NCBI GenBank assembly: GCA_930367215.1
Contig: OV884057.1
Span: forward strand, 197,707,621-197,771,620
Source: Pollenia angustigena
Taxonomy: Eukaryota; Arthropoda; Insecta; Diptera; Polleniidae
Direction: 5' to 3'
DNA: 64,000 nt
Positions 54,793 through 64,000 of this stretch are shown in pieces (the stretch's first letter is position 1; each line of letters starts with the position of its first letter). The notes under the pieces are model-generated. The model was not told the origin of the DNA and made no database searches. It worked only from the letters and a program-made list of their open reading frames with translations. Position numbers and translations under genes: made by a program.

Positions 54793-55437
54793 ATCAAATA
54801 AATGTAATTTTAATTTGATGTTTAATATTTCTGGTTCCATGGAACTAATTTTTGGACATTAAAACCGAAAATCAATGTCAGTTACTTTTTTTTTCGAAAA
54901 ATGGAGTCACCCTGTTTTTCAAAAAACTTTTTTTTAAATGAATATTTATATTTTACAGAATCAAGGCATCTTTATTAATCGTTTGTCGAAAAACTTTAAC
55001 TATTTGACTCAGCACGTTAATTTACCCGTTTTTCTACGAAAAAAATGGAATTATCCAGTTTTTCCAGAAAATATTTAGTTTCCTTTTTTATCAAAAATAA
55101 GCAGTCGTATTTTATGAAACAAAAACTCCAGAAGATATATAATATGCATATCAAGAATGCATATATTATATGCACTTATGAAGTTACGTTGTTTTTTTTT
55201 TTTAAAGAATGCATGGAGTTACTTAGTTTTTACATAAAAATTGGTATTAATCTGATTTTTGTTAAATAAGAAATTATATAAAAAATTCGATCTGACAGAG
55301 TGATAATAAATGAAACAAACTTTCTTTTTTTGGTGTTATCTCAATTCTCGCAAAAAGTAAAGTAACCTAGTTTTTCCATTCGGTCATAGACGTAATTTTT
55401 TACACTTTTTTTTAAATTAAATTTTTCATATTAATTT
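54793..55437. other. AT-rich DNA, no gene seen
   Basis: Repeats of the type CCAGTTTTTC / AAAAATGGA.TTA occur loosely (54895, 55045 and 55370), suggesting a degenerate tandem structure of 130-330 bp. No coding sequence. Confidence 0.35.
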
Positions 55438-55948
55438 GAATGTGTATTCTAAGTCAAATTACAATTTATAAGGCATTCATACTTTAATAGTCTTATGCCT
55501 TGAATATTTTCCATGAAGGCCGAAGCGGGACCGAAATTGCATTATATTCTGCTGGTATCTAATATGTGTTGTATAAATTTTTTGTACAATTTATTTCATT
55601 GCTAGCCAAAGGATAGCTAAAGTAAGCCTCGTAACAGAAATATACAAACAAAAATATTCCTGGAAAATATTGAGGGAATCACAACTTACCGATAGCTAAA
55701 AGTAGACTTTAACCGGCCTTATAAAAATCGTTCCATTATTAAAACTTTACTTTAACCTAAAGTGAGCGATAAAGCAAATTATGGTTTGGCATAACTGGTA
55801 GGTTAAAGTAAAGTTGTAATAATGAAACAGTTTTTATACGGCCGATAAAATCCTACCTTTAGCTATCGGTAAGTTGTGAAAACGGGCGTAAGACTATTAA
55901 AGTATGAAAGATTTATAAATTTTAATTTGACTTAGAGTACACATTCGA
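55438..55948. mobile_element. Nested palindromic element
   Basis: Outer arms are TGAATGTGTATTCTAAGTCA (55438) and its near reverse complement at 55929-55948. Middle arms are CACAACTTACCGATAGCTAAA (near 55680) and TTTAGCTATCGGTAAGTTGTG (55858-55878). Inner arms are GGCCTTATAAAAATCGTTCC.. and the inverse, centred near 55770. The left side has about 180 bp without a partner (55505-55680). The structure fits a hairpin transposon with an insertion in one arm; superfamily unknown. Confidence 0.6.
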
Positions 55949-56579
55949 ATTAATACAAAAAAAAATGTATATAATAATGGCCATTTTCTCAATGTACCGA
56001 CAAACTGTCTGTTACTTAATGTTAACATAACTTTATTAGACCGATAATCTGTCTGTTAACAATGGGTGCGTTCGTAAATGCATCACTGCGGTGCATCAGT
56101 GATTTTAAATGGTTATATATTTATCAGTGAAGTAAATGTGGAGCAAAAAATTGTGAAATACTCCACAAAAATAATAGTCACACAATAAAAAAAATTAAAA
56201 TTACTCTTTTATCGCCGTTGAAAAAAGTTTGCTTTTCTGATGGGTTTCTCAATATACCGACAAAAAACATTGCTTTGAGTTGGCAACGCCTCTCAAAATA
56301 CATGTAAACGAGACATTAAGAAAACGAAATTTCTTTAGTGTGCAGTTTTTCGTTGGGGAAAAAGATAAACTTGTAATGAGAAAACGGCCATAAATTTTAC
56401 TCACCATGAGAAATAAATTCCCAGATTCTATAAAATTTTTCGCTAACTCGCTCGCTGTACTTTTTGCTTACCCTGCCTTTACACATGCCAGTAGTGGCAT
56501 GCCACTGTTGTATACATATTATCAAAGAAAATTTGTTCGAAATAGTCGAATCTCATGCCATTAACTTTTGTGATTACAC
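55949..56579. other. AT-rich DNA, no gene seen
   Basis: Contains CAGTAGTGGCATGCCACTG near 56490, a short palindrome related in wording to 61.84 and 61.97 kb. Otherwise unassigned. Confidence 0.35.
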
Positions 56580-56854
56580 ATGAAAAATACCTACGCATAC
56601 TAAAAAAATCCGATTATTCCCTACACGTTTCAAAAATTTTCCCTACAAAAATCCCTACGCGTTTTAGTCATTGAAGTATAAGAAGAAACAATAGTTATAA
56701 AAAACTAATTTCATTCACATATGTAAAGCTCTAACTAACAACAAAAATAAGTAATAAAACAAAAAAAAAAAAAAATATGTACTTTTTTAAATTTAAAATT
56801 TTTTTAAATTCAATGAAAAAAACAAGAGGTTTAAAAAAAATATATACCCCCGTA

Positions 56855-56951
56855 TCCATAAACATTTATTAAGTTTACCAAACGTTTTTCAAGTAAAATT
56901 TGTTTTGTAAACCTTTATTAAAATAAAATTATTTTTATGAATACGGCAGGT
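56855..56951. mobile_element. ~95-bp hairpin MITE, TIR CCCGTAT..ATAAA
   Basis: CCCCCGTATCCATAAACATT on the left and TTTTTATGAATACGGC on the right are inverted. CCAAACGTTTTTC and GTAAACCTTTATT are the inner blocks. The same family is at 57621-57738. Confidence 0.5.
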
Positions 56952-57618
56952 AATCTTTATATGATCACTTTAATTTAATTCAGGTACAATAGCAATAGGT
57001 TATTTTATAAATAATCGGCCATGTCATGACAATCAAAGTCACGTGAAAATGAAATCGAATAAATTTTGAAAACTCTTTCTCAAAAAAATATTTCCTTTTA
57101 TATACCTGAACTACTTTTGAATTCAGGAAAAGTTGCTTTCATTTTTACAATAATTTAATTAAGAATCTTCGTCGATTTCAATTTTACGTTATTTCGATTC
57201 CCATGACATGGCCGTATATTTATGTATTTCTTTTGAACTGAATTTTCTAAAGAGACCATTAGTATATTCGAAATTAATGCAGCCTCTTCCGTTTTTTGTT
57301 GCAAAAATTATCTTATAATACAAATTAAACTTAAAGTTGTGTGGCTCAATTTGTATCGCTTTCTTTGGTTTCACTGCATCACCATTTGCATTGGGTAAAG
57401 CAAACTAAATCCGAACCAGTTTTGATAAATTTGGAAACACAACCTCGTCATTATAGTTTTTGAAAACAAATTAATTTCACAATTTCAGAAAATTAATTTT
57501 ATGCGATTGTTCTACACTCATACAAAAGATCATTGAGGCTTTAGTTAAATTGTACTCATGTTTTTTTTTTTTGTCCCAAAATATGTTCGAGACTTAAGAA
57601 TTCTATTTCTTTTAATAT

Positions 57619-57740
57619 TAACCCCCGTATTTTTAAACGATTATTAAATTTAACAAACGTTTATTAAGGAGAATTTTCATACAAAATTTGTTTTGTAAAC
57701 CTTTATTAAATTTTAAAATTTTTTATAAATACAGGCGTAA
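57619..57740. mobile_element. ~115-bp hairpin MITE, same family
   Basis: Left CCCCCGTATTTTTAAACG and right TTATAAATACAGGCG are inverted. It shares the AAATTTGTTTTGTAAACC and TTTATTAA blocks with 56855-56951. Confidence 0.5.
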
Positions 57741-58029
57741 ATCATTAATTAAAATTCATTTTTTGCATTTATTTCGTATACAATGCAATATGAGAAAAAA
57801 TACCTACATTTTGGCGAATATAAAAAATCTGTCCGATTTTCCCTACGCTCCTATTTTAGTAACAAAAAACCCTACATGTGGGGATTTTTCCCTACTTTTG
57901 GCAACACTGCATGCCACTGCGAGTTCATTTTCAAAATGTCGTAGAAGCGTCAACTTGAGCAATTTTGTTTACTTCTCAAATTAAAATAAGAACATTTAAA
58001 AAAAATTTTTTAAGAAACGCTGGGATAAT

Positions 58030-59847
58030 ATGTATCATATATGGAAACGATACAGAACACCAGAATATCGTGAGCAGTATCGTCTAGCTAGGAAAGCTGT
58101 TGTGACTAAGGTAAAACATGAAAAATCTGCCTATTATTCTAATAAATTCAACAGCGCTGTTGACACAAAAAAGACGTGGAAAATAATACGTGATATTGGT
58201 ATTGGTAAGACAACAAATCGAGAAGATGATATTGATGTCAATTTGCTTAACGAATCTTTTGTTAATATACCCTTGCCAACAGTTTACCCTGGTTTTTATG
58301 CTCAAACACCACCATACAACCCTTATGTGGCAAAATTCAGTTTTAAGTGCCTCAATCTAAATGATGTTGCAGAAGGTTTCTTTAAAGTCAAATCAAACGC
58401 CGTCGGTCTTGATGACATTAACCCAAGATTCATTAAGTTGATATTACCACGTATAATACACCCTATTAAATATTTGTATAATACAATTATAACCACCAGC
58501 AATTTTCCGACGGAATGGAAATATGCCAAAATCATTCCAGTACCAAAAACAAGCACTGAATACCGCCCAATATCAATTTTACCATACCTGTCTAAAGTTT
58601 TTGAACGACTTATATATAAACAAATGGTTGAATATATAAATCAGTACAGTTTATTAACTGACCGTCAATCGGGTTTTAGATCTCAGCATAGCTGTTTAAC
58701 CGCCCTAACCGATGTTATCGAAGATATCAGAGGTAACTTGGAAGATGGGAGAATATCGTTTTTAGTTTTGCTTGACCATTCAAAGGCCTTTGATACGGTT
58801 CACCACTCAATACTGTGCTTTAAACTGTGTAAAATGTTCAACTTCTCAACTACCGCCGTTAAATTGATTTCGACATATTTAACTGACAGATGGCAATACG
58901 TCTCAAACAAAGGACTTATTTCTTACCCTCTTCGTGTGACAAGGGGTGTTCCGCAGGGTTCCATACTGGGGCCATTGCTGTATTCGATCTATGCTAATGA
59001 TATACCGAAACAGCTAAATTATTCCAGGATCCAGATGTATGCTGATGATATACAGGTCTACCTCGATAGCTCTAAAGATTCCATCATCACTAGAGTTACA
59101 GATCTTAAAACCGATCTAAACAAAATTTTCCTGTGGGCGACTGCAAATGGTTTACGAATTAACCCTAAGAAGTCAAAATGTATAATTATTTGTAAAAATT
59201 CGGTCAAAATTGAGTCTAGAATTGATGTTTTTCTGGGTGGCAGCAAAATTGATATTGTAAATTCTGCAAGAAATCTTGGAGTGGTTTTCAACAGTTCACT
59301 AACTTGGTCAGATCACATCAACCAAACATGTGGAAGAGTGTATAGTATGCTAAGGTGTTTATGGACTACACAGTATTGCACACCACCAAAAATAAGACTG
59401 CTCTTAGCTAAAACCTACCTACTACCAACTCTGCTGTATTCATCAGAAATCTTTACGGGCTGTAACTCAAAAGACACTGCTAAACTCAACACAACTTTTA
59501 ACTACATTGTACGATACATATTCCGTTTGAAGAGATTTGATCATGTTTCTCAGTACTCCAGTCGCGTCTTTAATATTACCTTTAATAACTACTTAAAGCT
59601 TAAAAACCTAGTCTTTCTGCATAAAATTGCAACATTAGAACAACCAAAATATCTGCATGACCGGTTAAGATTTATGAGGTCTTCAAGAGGAAATGGCATC
59701 ATGCAAATAAGACATCGGGATACGTCGTCCGAGAGACAATTTTTCATACTAACTATCCGTCTCTGGAACCAACTTCCCTTAAACTTGCAATCTATTAGCA
59801 ACGCAAATAAATTTAAATTTTTACTAAATCAATTTTACCGAACGTAA
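58030..59847 (+). CDS. LINE reverse transcriptase (ORF2, N-terminally truncated)
   Basis: 605 codons with no internal stop. The frame is also open upstream to the element boundary (KRWDN before the listed Met), so this Met is internal and the endonuclease domain is missing. RT motifs are in order: the fingers region GLDDINPRFIKL; YRPISILPYLSKVFERL; GFRSQHSCLTAL; motif A LLDHSKAFD with catalytic Asp at about residue 249; RGVPQGSILGPLLYSIY near 306; and catalytic YADD at 337-340. Next come the thumb motif NPKKSKC and NLGVVFNSSLTWSDH. The C-terminal region ends LTIRLWNQLPLNLQ. The style fits the CR1/Jockey group. All catalytic Asp residues visible here are kept, but without endonuclease and promoter this copy is presumably dead-on-arrival. 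Host gene expression is not implied. Confidence 0.93.
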   Translation: MYHIWKRYRTPEYREQYRLARKAVVTKVKHEKSAYYSNKFNSAVDTKKTWKIIRDIGIGKTTNREDDIDVNLLNESFVNIPLPTVYPGFYAQTPPYNPYVAKFSFKCLNLNDVAEGFFKVKSNAVGLDDINPRFIKLILPRIIHPIKYLYNTIITTSNFPTEWKYAKIIPVPKTSTEYRPISILPYLSKVFERLIYKQMVEYINQYSLLTDRQSGFRSQHSCLTALTDVIEDIRGNLEDGRISFLVLLDHSKAFDTVHHSILCFKLCKMFNFSTTAVKLISTYLTDRWQYVSNKGLISYPLRVTRGVPQGSILGPLLYSIYANDIPKQLNYSRIQMYADDIQVYLDSSKDSIITRVTDLKTDLNKIFLWATANGLRINPKKSKCIIICKNSVKIESRIDVFLGGSKIDIVNSARNLGVVFNSSLTWSDHINQTCGRVYSMLRCLWTTQYCTPPKIRLLLAKTYLLPTLLYSSEIFTGCNSKDTAKLNTTFNYIVRYIFRLKRFDHVSQYSSRVFNITFNNYLKLKNLVFLHKIATLEQPKYLHDRLRFMRSSRGNGIMQIRHRDTSSERQFFILTIRLWNQLPLNLQSISNANKFKFLLNQFYRT

Positions 59848-60133
59848 TCTGCTCTAATGTCATTCGTAACTTAATATTTTTTTTATATATTAGTTTTTTA
59901 ATTTTATAATATTTTTTTTTTTTTCTATATTAATTTTTTATTTTATATTATTTCTCTGTTTTTTTAATATATAAGTTATTCTTTAAATTTATATACTTTT
60001 TTACGTGATTTCAACTTATTAAGTTTTATTGATATAACTTTTCTGATTCTGATACTATAAATTATAAGATATTATGTCTTGTTGTATTGGAAATTCGAAA
60101 TCTAATAAATACAGAAATACGCTTTTCTTAAAA
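59848..60133 (+). other. LINE 3' UTR
   Basis: T-rich stretch after the RT stop with poly(T) runs (59876-59970). It contains ATTCTGATACTATAAATTATAAG and TCTAATAAATAC (a possible AATAAA signal near 60105). It ends in a short A run at the downstream target duplication. Confidence 0.75.
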
Positions 60134-60150
60134 AAGAACATTTAAAAAAA

Positions 60151-61580
60151 TTTTGCCCACCCCCCTAGATTTTATCCTAGCTACCCCCATGTATTCGTGT
60201 ACTGTCATCGGGAATATATATGCCTGCAAAGTTTCATCCATTTGCATTGGGTAAAAGGCGGTCAAAAAAGCATTTTACCAAACAAAAATTTGTTGCCCCC
60301 TAGATTTTATCCTTGCTACGCCCATGTGTTCGTGTATTGTCATCGGGAATATGTATGCCTGCAAAGTTTCATCCATTTGCATTGAGTGTAAGGCGGTTAA
60401 ATTAACGTTACAAGATTTGATTTTCCGAAGTGAAGCTAAAGAAAAGGTTTTAAAAAATTTTGCCCGCCCCCATGTATTCGTGTACTGTCATCGGGAATAT
60501 GTATGCCTGCAAAGTTTCATCCATTTGCATTGAGTGTAAGGCGGTTAAATTAACGTTACAAGATTTGATTTTCCGAAGTGAAGCTAAAGAAAAGGTTTTA
60601 AAAAATTTTGCCCGCCCCATGTATTCGTGTACTGTCATCGGGAATATGTATGCCTGCAAAGTTTCATCCATTTGCATTGGGTAAAAGGCGGTCAAAAAAG
60701 CATTTTACCAAACAAAAATTTGTTGCCCCCTAGATTTTATCCTTGCTATGCCCATGTGTTCGTGTATTGTCATCGGGAATATGTATGCCTGCAAAGTTTC
60801 ATCCATTTGCATTGAGTAAAAGGCGGTCAAAAAAATTTTTTTGCCCCCCCCCCTAGATTTTATCCTTGCTACGCCCATGTGTTCGTGTATTGTCATCGGG
60901 AATATGTATGCCTGCAAAGTTTCATCCATTTGCATTGAGTGTAAGGCGGTTAAATTAACGTTACAAGATTTGATTTTCCGAAGTGAAGCTAAAGAAAAGG
61001 TTTTAAAAAATCTTGCCCGCCCGCCATGTATTCGTGTACTTTCATCGGGAACATGTATGCCTGCAAAGTTTCATCCATTTGCATTGAGTAAAAGGCGGTC
61101 AAAAAAATTTTTTTGCCCCCCCCCCCTAGATTTTATCCTTGCTACGCCCATGTGTTCGTGTATTGTCATCGGGAATATGTATGCCTGCAAAGTTTCATCC
61201 ATTTGCATTGAGTGTAAGGCGGTTAAATTAACGTTACAAGATTTGATTTTCCGAAGTGAAGCTAAAGAAAAGGTTTTAAAAAATTTTGCCCGCCCCCATG
61301 TATTCGTGTACTGTCATCGGGAATATGTATGCCTGCAAAGTTTCATCCATTTGCATTGAGTAAAAGGCGGTCAAAAAAGCATTTTACCAAAAAAAAAATT
61401 TTAGTCCCCCCCCCCCTAGATTTTATCCTTGCTACGCCCATGTGTTCGTGTATTGTCATCGGGAATATGTATGCCTGCAAAGTTTCATCCATTTGCATTG
61501 AGTGTAAGACGGTTAAATTAACGCTACAAGATTTGATTTTCCGAAGTGAAGCTAAAGAAAAGGTTTTAAAAAAAGTAACA
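60151..61580. repeat. Mosaic tandem array: ten cores, two spacer types
   Basis: A ~75-bp core (CATGT.TTCGTGTA.TGTCATCGG.. CTGCAAAGTTTCATCCATTT) starts at about 60189, 60323, 60471, 60618, 60753, 60876, 61025, 61149, 61297 and 61439. After each core comes either spacer A (..GGCGGTCAAAAAA.. TAGATTTTATCCTTGCTACG) or spacer B (..GGCGGTTAAATTAACGTTAC.. AAGAAAAGGTTTTAAAAAA). The order is A B B A A B A B A B, with periods of about 123-142 (A) and 147-149 (B). Copies are highly similar. Long open frames here, up to 172 codons, are artefacts of the periodicity. Confidence 0.92.
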
Positions 61581-61971
61581 GAAAACAAAACAGATTACCA
61601 AGTTAATCATAATGGCAAATTTTTGAGGAAATTTTTTAATTTATTTATATTAGCATTATTTCAACAATATTAATGCTTTATTATTAACAAACTTGCTTTT
61701 ATTTATGCGCGTTTTTAAAAAATTAATCATAATAATTCTTTATTAAGTTAAAACTTCAATAACAATTTGACAACAATCCAGTAAATGTGAATTAAATTTT
61801 TAGCCGGGTATCATTGCTTATCGTTTTGACATTTAGTGGCATGCATGTAAGTGACAAAATTGCACTCGCATGCATTTTTTGCTGCCACTGGAGCTGCCAT
61901 TGCGAAAAATGTAAGTGTATTAGTAAAAAAGTGTGAGTGTATTGCGTTTTTCGAACTGGCAGTGGCATGTG
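61581..61971. other. AT-rich DNA, no gene seen
   Basis: Contains a GGCATGCATG/ GCATGCATTTTTTGC patch (61839-61890) and the phrase CTGGCAGTGGCATG near 61955, similar to 56.49 kb. No gene. Confidence 0.35.
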
Positions 61972-62201
61972 TACCCTACAAATAAAATTGGACCACCTGA
62001 TCCATTTTGATAAAATGGACTACTCCATGGACTGGTCCGATGTAATGCAAGCATGGATCATGTCATTGTTAAAAAGTGATTGTAGTTTGTAGTGTAGCCC
62101 AGGTTTTTTCCATACGTTTGGGTTACTTTTGGACTAGTCCTGGTCCCTTGTGGACTACTCTTTACACGCGTTTTTGGACTGGTCCTATTATTTGCAGGGT
62201 A
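61972..62201. mobile_element. 226-bp MITE, TA duplication, TIR CCCTACAAATAA
   Basis: The element is 61974-62199. Left CCCTACAAATAAAATTGGAC and right (inward) CCCTGCAAATAATAGGACC are TIRs flanked by TA. Repeated TGGACTA/TGGACTGGTCC phrases fill the interior. Likely mobilised by a Tc1/mariner transposase. Confidence 0.7.
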
Positions 62202-63224
62202 AATGATAGGTTAGAAATATCAAAACCAGAAAAAGATGTTAAAGTAAATATGTAAAAATAGAATTTCAATTAAAAACAATATCGATGTGTAGGACCGAAT
62301 TGAAGTTCAAAAGAGAATTAAATGTTTCACGAATGCAGTTTCACAATAGAATTAAAGAAAGTTTTCCTGCAGCAAATGTTTCATATATTAGACGAGGACT
62401 TAATGTGTAACTTTAACATATTTTAAAGATTTATTTTAGCTAAATTTAAAAAAATCATAAAATGTTGATTGCTTTTAAATCTGGCCACCCCGAAATATTC
62501 GTCATTGTTTATTTAGTATGAACTCAAGAGAGTGGAGTGCACCCAGGGCTGCCAGATTTGACGATTTATCGTCATTTTGACAATTTTTGTCCCGAAATTA
62601 GCAAAGTGCCGATTTGCCGATTTTTGTCTAAAAAGTAACGATTTTTTTCAGTCCCCAAAGTCTGAATAAAATATTACATTTTCTGACAATTTCGTTTTTT
62701 AATCTTGGAATGTTTATAAGTGCGGAAGGCGGAACGTTTTCTTTCGCTTAGCTTTTACGCTGATATGCCATACGAAAGCGAGAGCGTAAACTTTGTGTCA
62801 CGAACAGTAGTGATAGCTTTCTTGTTTAATAAAACCCACAAATTATAAATAAAAATAGAGATAAACGCGATAGATTGACAAAAAAATAAAAAAAAATTGC
62901 CATTATTAATCAACAATAGCGGCAAACTTCACTACTAAACGAGCTGTCAAAATCGGGTTTTCCAATTGCAAAGCGTTCAGGCCGCTCTATTGAAAAACTA
63001 AAAAACGCGGACCGTTTTTTGTTTAGGTACGGCTCTTATATGCAAGTCTTAAGAAAATCTTTGATTATTTTCAGAGTACAAGAACAACAATTTTACGCTT
63101 TGTTTATCTTTCGTCAAACCATCATCGAATGAACCTTTTACGGCTCTGTGTATAAATCATATTTTCAACAATTATACGGCATGCATTTCACGAGTTGTAA
63201 GAAAATATTGACATGAAAGTCACG
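62202..63224. other. AT-rich DNA, no gene seen
   Basis: A patch near 62550-62640 repeats GACGATTTATCGTC / TGACAATTTTTGTC / TGCCGATTTTTGTC, local and imperfect. No coding sequence. Confidence 0.35.
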
Positions 63225-63625
63225 CTAGATTACATTACTTGACAGTTTTTGACCAAATGAATCTGACACCTAATCTTTATGTAAAATTGTCCGCTGAATC
63301 AGACTTGTCAAAAGTAGAACAGTTTTTGAGATATTCCAAAATAACCGTAATTTGTGTTTTTAAAAAAAGATGATGTGACTGAAATGCAAATATCTTCAAA
63401 AGCTTATGTATTTCTTTCTTTTACGTGAAAGACTTTAACATTTCTAATATAACCATGGGTGGTTTGTGAAGATGAGTCAATAAATGGCAGAGTTATAGAG
63501 GACAAAATTTCAAACTTCATTATAAATTTAATGATTTTTTGCAATTTTGCTCTTTTTTCATATTCGGATTCAGCGGACCATTTTACATCAAGATTAGGTT
63601 TCAGATTCATTTGATCACGAATTTG
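63225..63625. repeat. Inverted-repeat relative of the CACTACGTGACAA MITE
   Basis: The left block (63248-63305: TTGACCAAATGAATCTGACA.. TTGTCCGCTGAATC) and right block (63565-63618: GGATTCAGCGGACC.. AGATTCATTTGATCA) are inverted to each other. Both match the interior of the MITE at 4786-4987. Degenerate ends prevent locating a duplication. Confidence 0.55.
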
Positions 63626-63647
63626 CTGGAAATTTGTGTTTTATCTT

Positions 63648-63841
63648 TACCCACCTCTTAAACGATTCCCACAACGATTGAAGAAGCGTCTTTCGATGTG
63701 CTATGGAAGAATCTCACTCGTGGTACAGTTTCTTCCGTGTAAGAAATCTTCTACGATTATAAAAGGCGGTCATCGTAGATCAAAGACGCTCTTCATGAGA
63801 CTCCCAGTAGTTCTTACACGATTGAAAATTCTAGCTGGGTA
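63648..63841. mobile_element. 190-bp MITE, TA duplication, TIR CCCA
   Basis: The element is 63650-63839. Right end (inward) CCCAGCTAGAATTTTCAATCG matches the terminus of the element at 26366, and the left end is the diverged CCCACCTCTTAAACGATTCC. TA is on both sides, with ACGATTG/CAATCGT repeats inside. No protein. Confidence 0.55.
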
Positions 63842-64000
63842 TGAAGTTATTATGTTTTTGTTTAAATGTTTTTTTTTTTTTATAAAAATCGAACAAAAAT
63901 GGTTTAAAAACAACTAATGCGGTTCTCCACTCAACTCAGTTTTGTCGTGTTGAAGTCAACCCAACTTATGCACAACCAAACTCATTTTAGGTATTGTGAT

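Larger units (their letters stand above)
56580..57909. mobile_element. Relative of the CAGTGTTGCCA hAT, left end unclear
   Basis: Text at 56580-56690 (AAAATACCTACGCATACTAA, CCCTACACG, AAATCCCTACGCG) and 57750-57909 (ending CCCTACTTTTGGCAACACTG) parallels the two ends of the hAT at 22648-24411. The right terminus CAGTGTTGCCA(A) is intact at 57909; the left TIR is not recognisable, so no duplication is proved. Two short MITEs lie inside (56857-56950 and 57621-57738). Confidence 0.6.
57988..60150 (+). mobile_element. 5'-truncated non-LTR retrotransposon with 17-bp duplication
   Basis: AAGAACATTTAAAAAAA occurs at 57988-58004 and again at 60134-60150. Between them (58005-60133, 2129 bp) lies the 3' part of a LINE: reverse transcriptase frame, AT-rich 3' UTR and a short A-rich end. 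A 5' truncation with a 17-bp duplication is the expected product of target-primed reverse transcription. The intact frame and perfect duplication mean the insertion is young. It landed at the left edge of the tandem array at 60151. Confidence 0.93.

Noticed and set aside
56572..57917. 8-bp duplication CATGCCAT/CATGCCAC around the hAT relative
   Set aside because: The octamers nearly match but the left terminus shows no TIR, and CATGCCA recurs locally, so the match may be chance.
60841..61359. 172-codon plus-strand open frame
   Set aside because: It lies wholly within the mosaic tandem array and repeats the same peptide phrases in each unit; array periodicity explains its length.
60151..61580. 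CRISPR-like array
   Set aside because: Cores are ~75 bp with only two recurring spacers in an AT-rich eukaryotic context; no cas genes.

Overview
The window looks like non-coding DNA from a fly nuclear genome. The evidence is strong AT richness, long A/T runs, many terminal-inverted-repeat (TIR) transposons, LINE remnants and tRNA-derived SINEs, with no operon-like gene packing. Several repeats end in a motif like ACAAACGGAATGACAAACTT followed by a short palindrome (TACCC..TTCACC..GGTGAAGGGTATA). I associate this with dipteran interspersed repeats, so a brachyceran fly (calyptrate or drosophilid-like) is my best guess; that placement is from memory. No intact host gene was found. One short minus-strand segment near 44.1-44.3 kb has the composition of a real host exon.

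Layout. 0-4.28 kb: repeats, a SINE, a three-unit tandem repeat and a hairpin. 4.28-9.41 kb: a near-identical head-to-tail duplication of 2.56 kb. 9.16-14.02 kb: a decayed uncharacterised reading frame split by two hAT insertions (9408-12053 and 12381-13940). 14-19.7 kb: mostly unassigned, with a hairpin MITE, a LINE 3' remnant and a SINE. 19.74-20.74 kb: a Foldback-like element with a perfect 9-bp target duplication. 21.6-24.4 kb: a TA-flanked MITE, a dead IS630/mariner-type transposase and a hAT carrying nested hairpins. 26.4-28.1 kb: MITEs. 28.1-32.2 kb: a 4.1-kb long-inverted-repeat hAT holding a second hAT, a LINE tail and a 427-bp tandem duplication. 32.6-40.4 kb: a broken larger inverted repeat enclosing a giant palindrome (34.2-36.8 kb), a hAT nested in it, a second Foldback-like copy and a 208-bp MITE. 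40.4-43.4 kb: interspersed repeats and two hATs. 43.4-47 kb: the most unique-looking stretch, with the candidate exon. 47-54.8 kb: three hAT or mariner layers, a SINE, and Harbinger-type MITEs nested up to three deep. 55.4-57.9 kb: hairpins and MITEs. 58.0-60.1 kb: a young 5'-truncated LINE with a 605-codon intact reverse transcriptase frame and a 17-bp target duplication. 60.15-61.58 kb: a mosaic tandem array. 61.9-64 kb: small MITEs.

The main theme is transposon nesting. By direct reading I resolved ten hAT-type insertions with 8-bp duplications (eight perfect, two 7/8), two elements with perfect 9-bp duplications, several with TTA/TAA or TA duplications, and one LINE with a 17-bp duplication. 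For two hATs and one Harbinger-type MITE, conceptually removing the insert restores either an open frame or a sequence seen elsewhere in the window, which supports the boundaries. The only long intact coding frame is the LINE at 58.0 kb. All other transposase frames are broken. Family names rest on TIRs, duplication lengths and recognised protein motifs, not on database searches.
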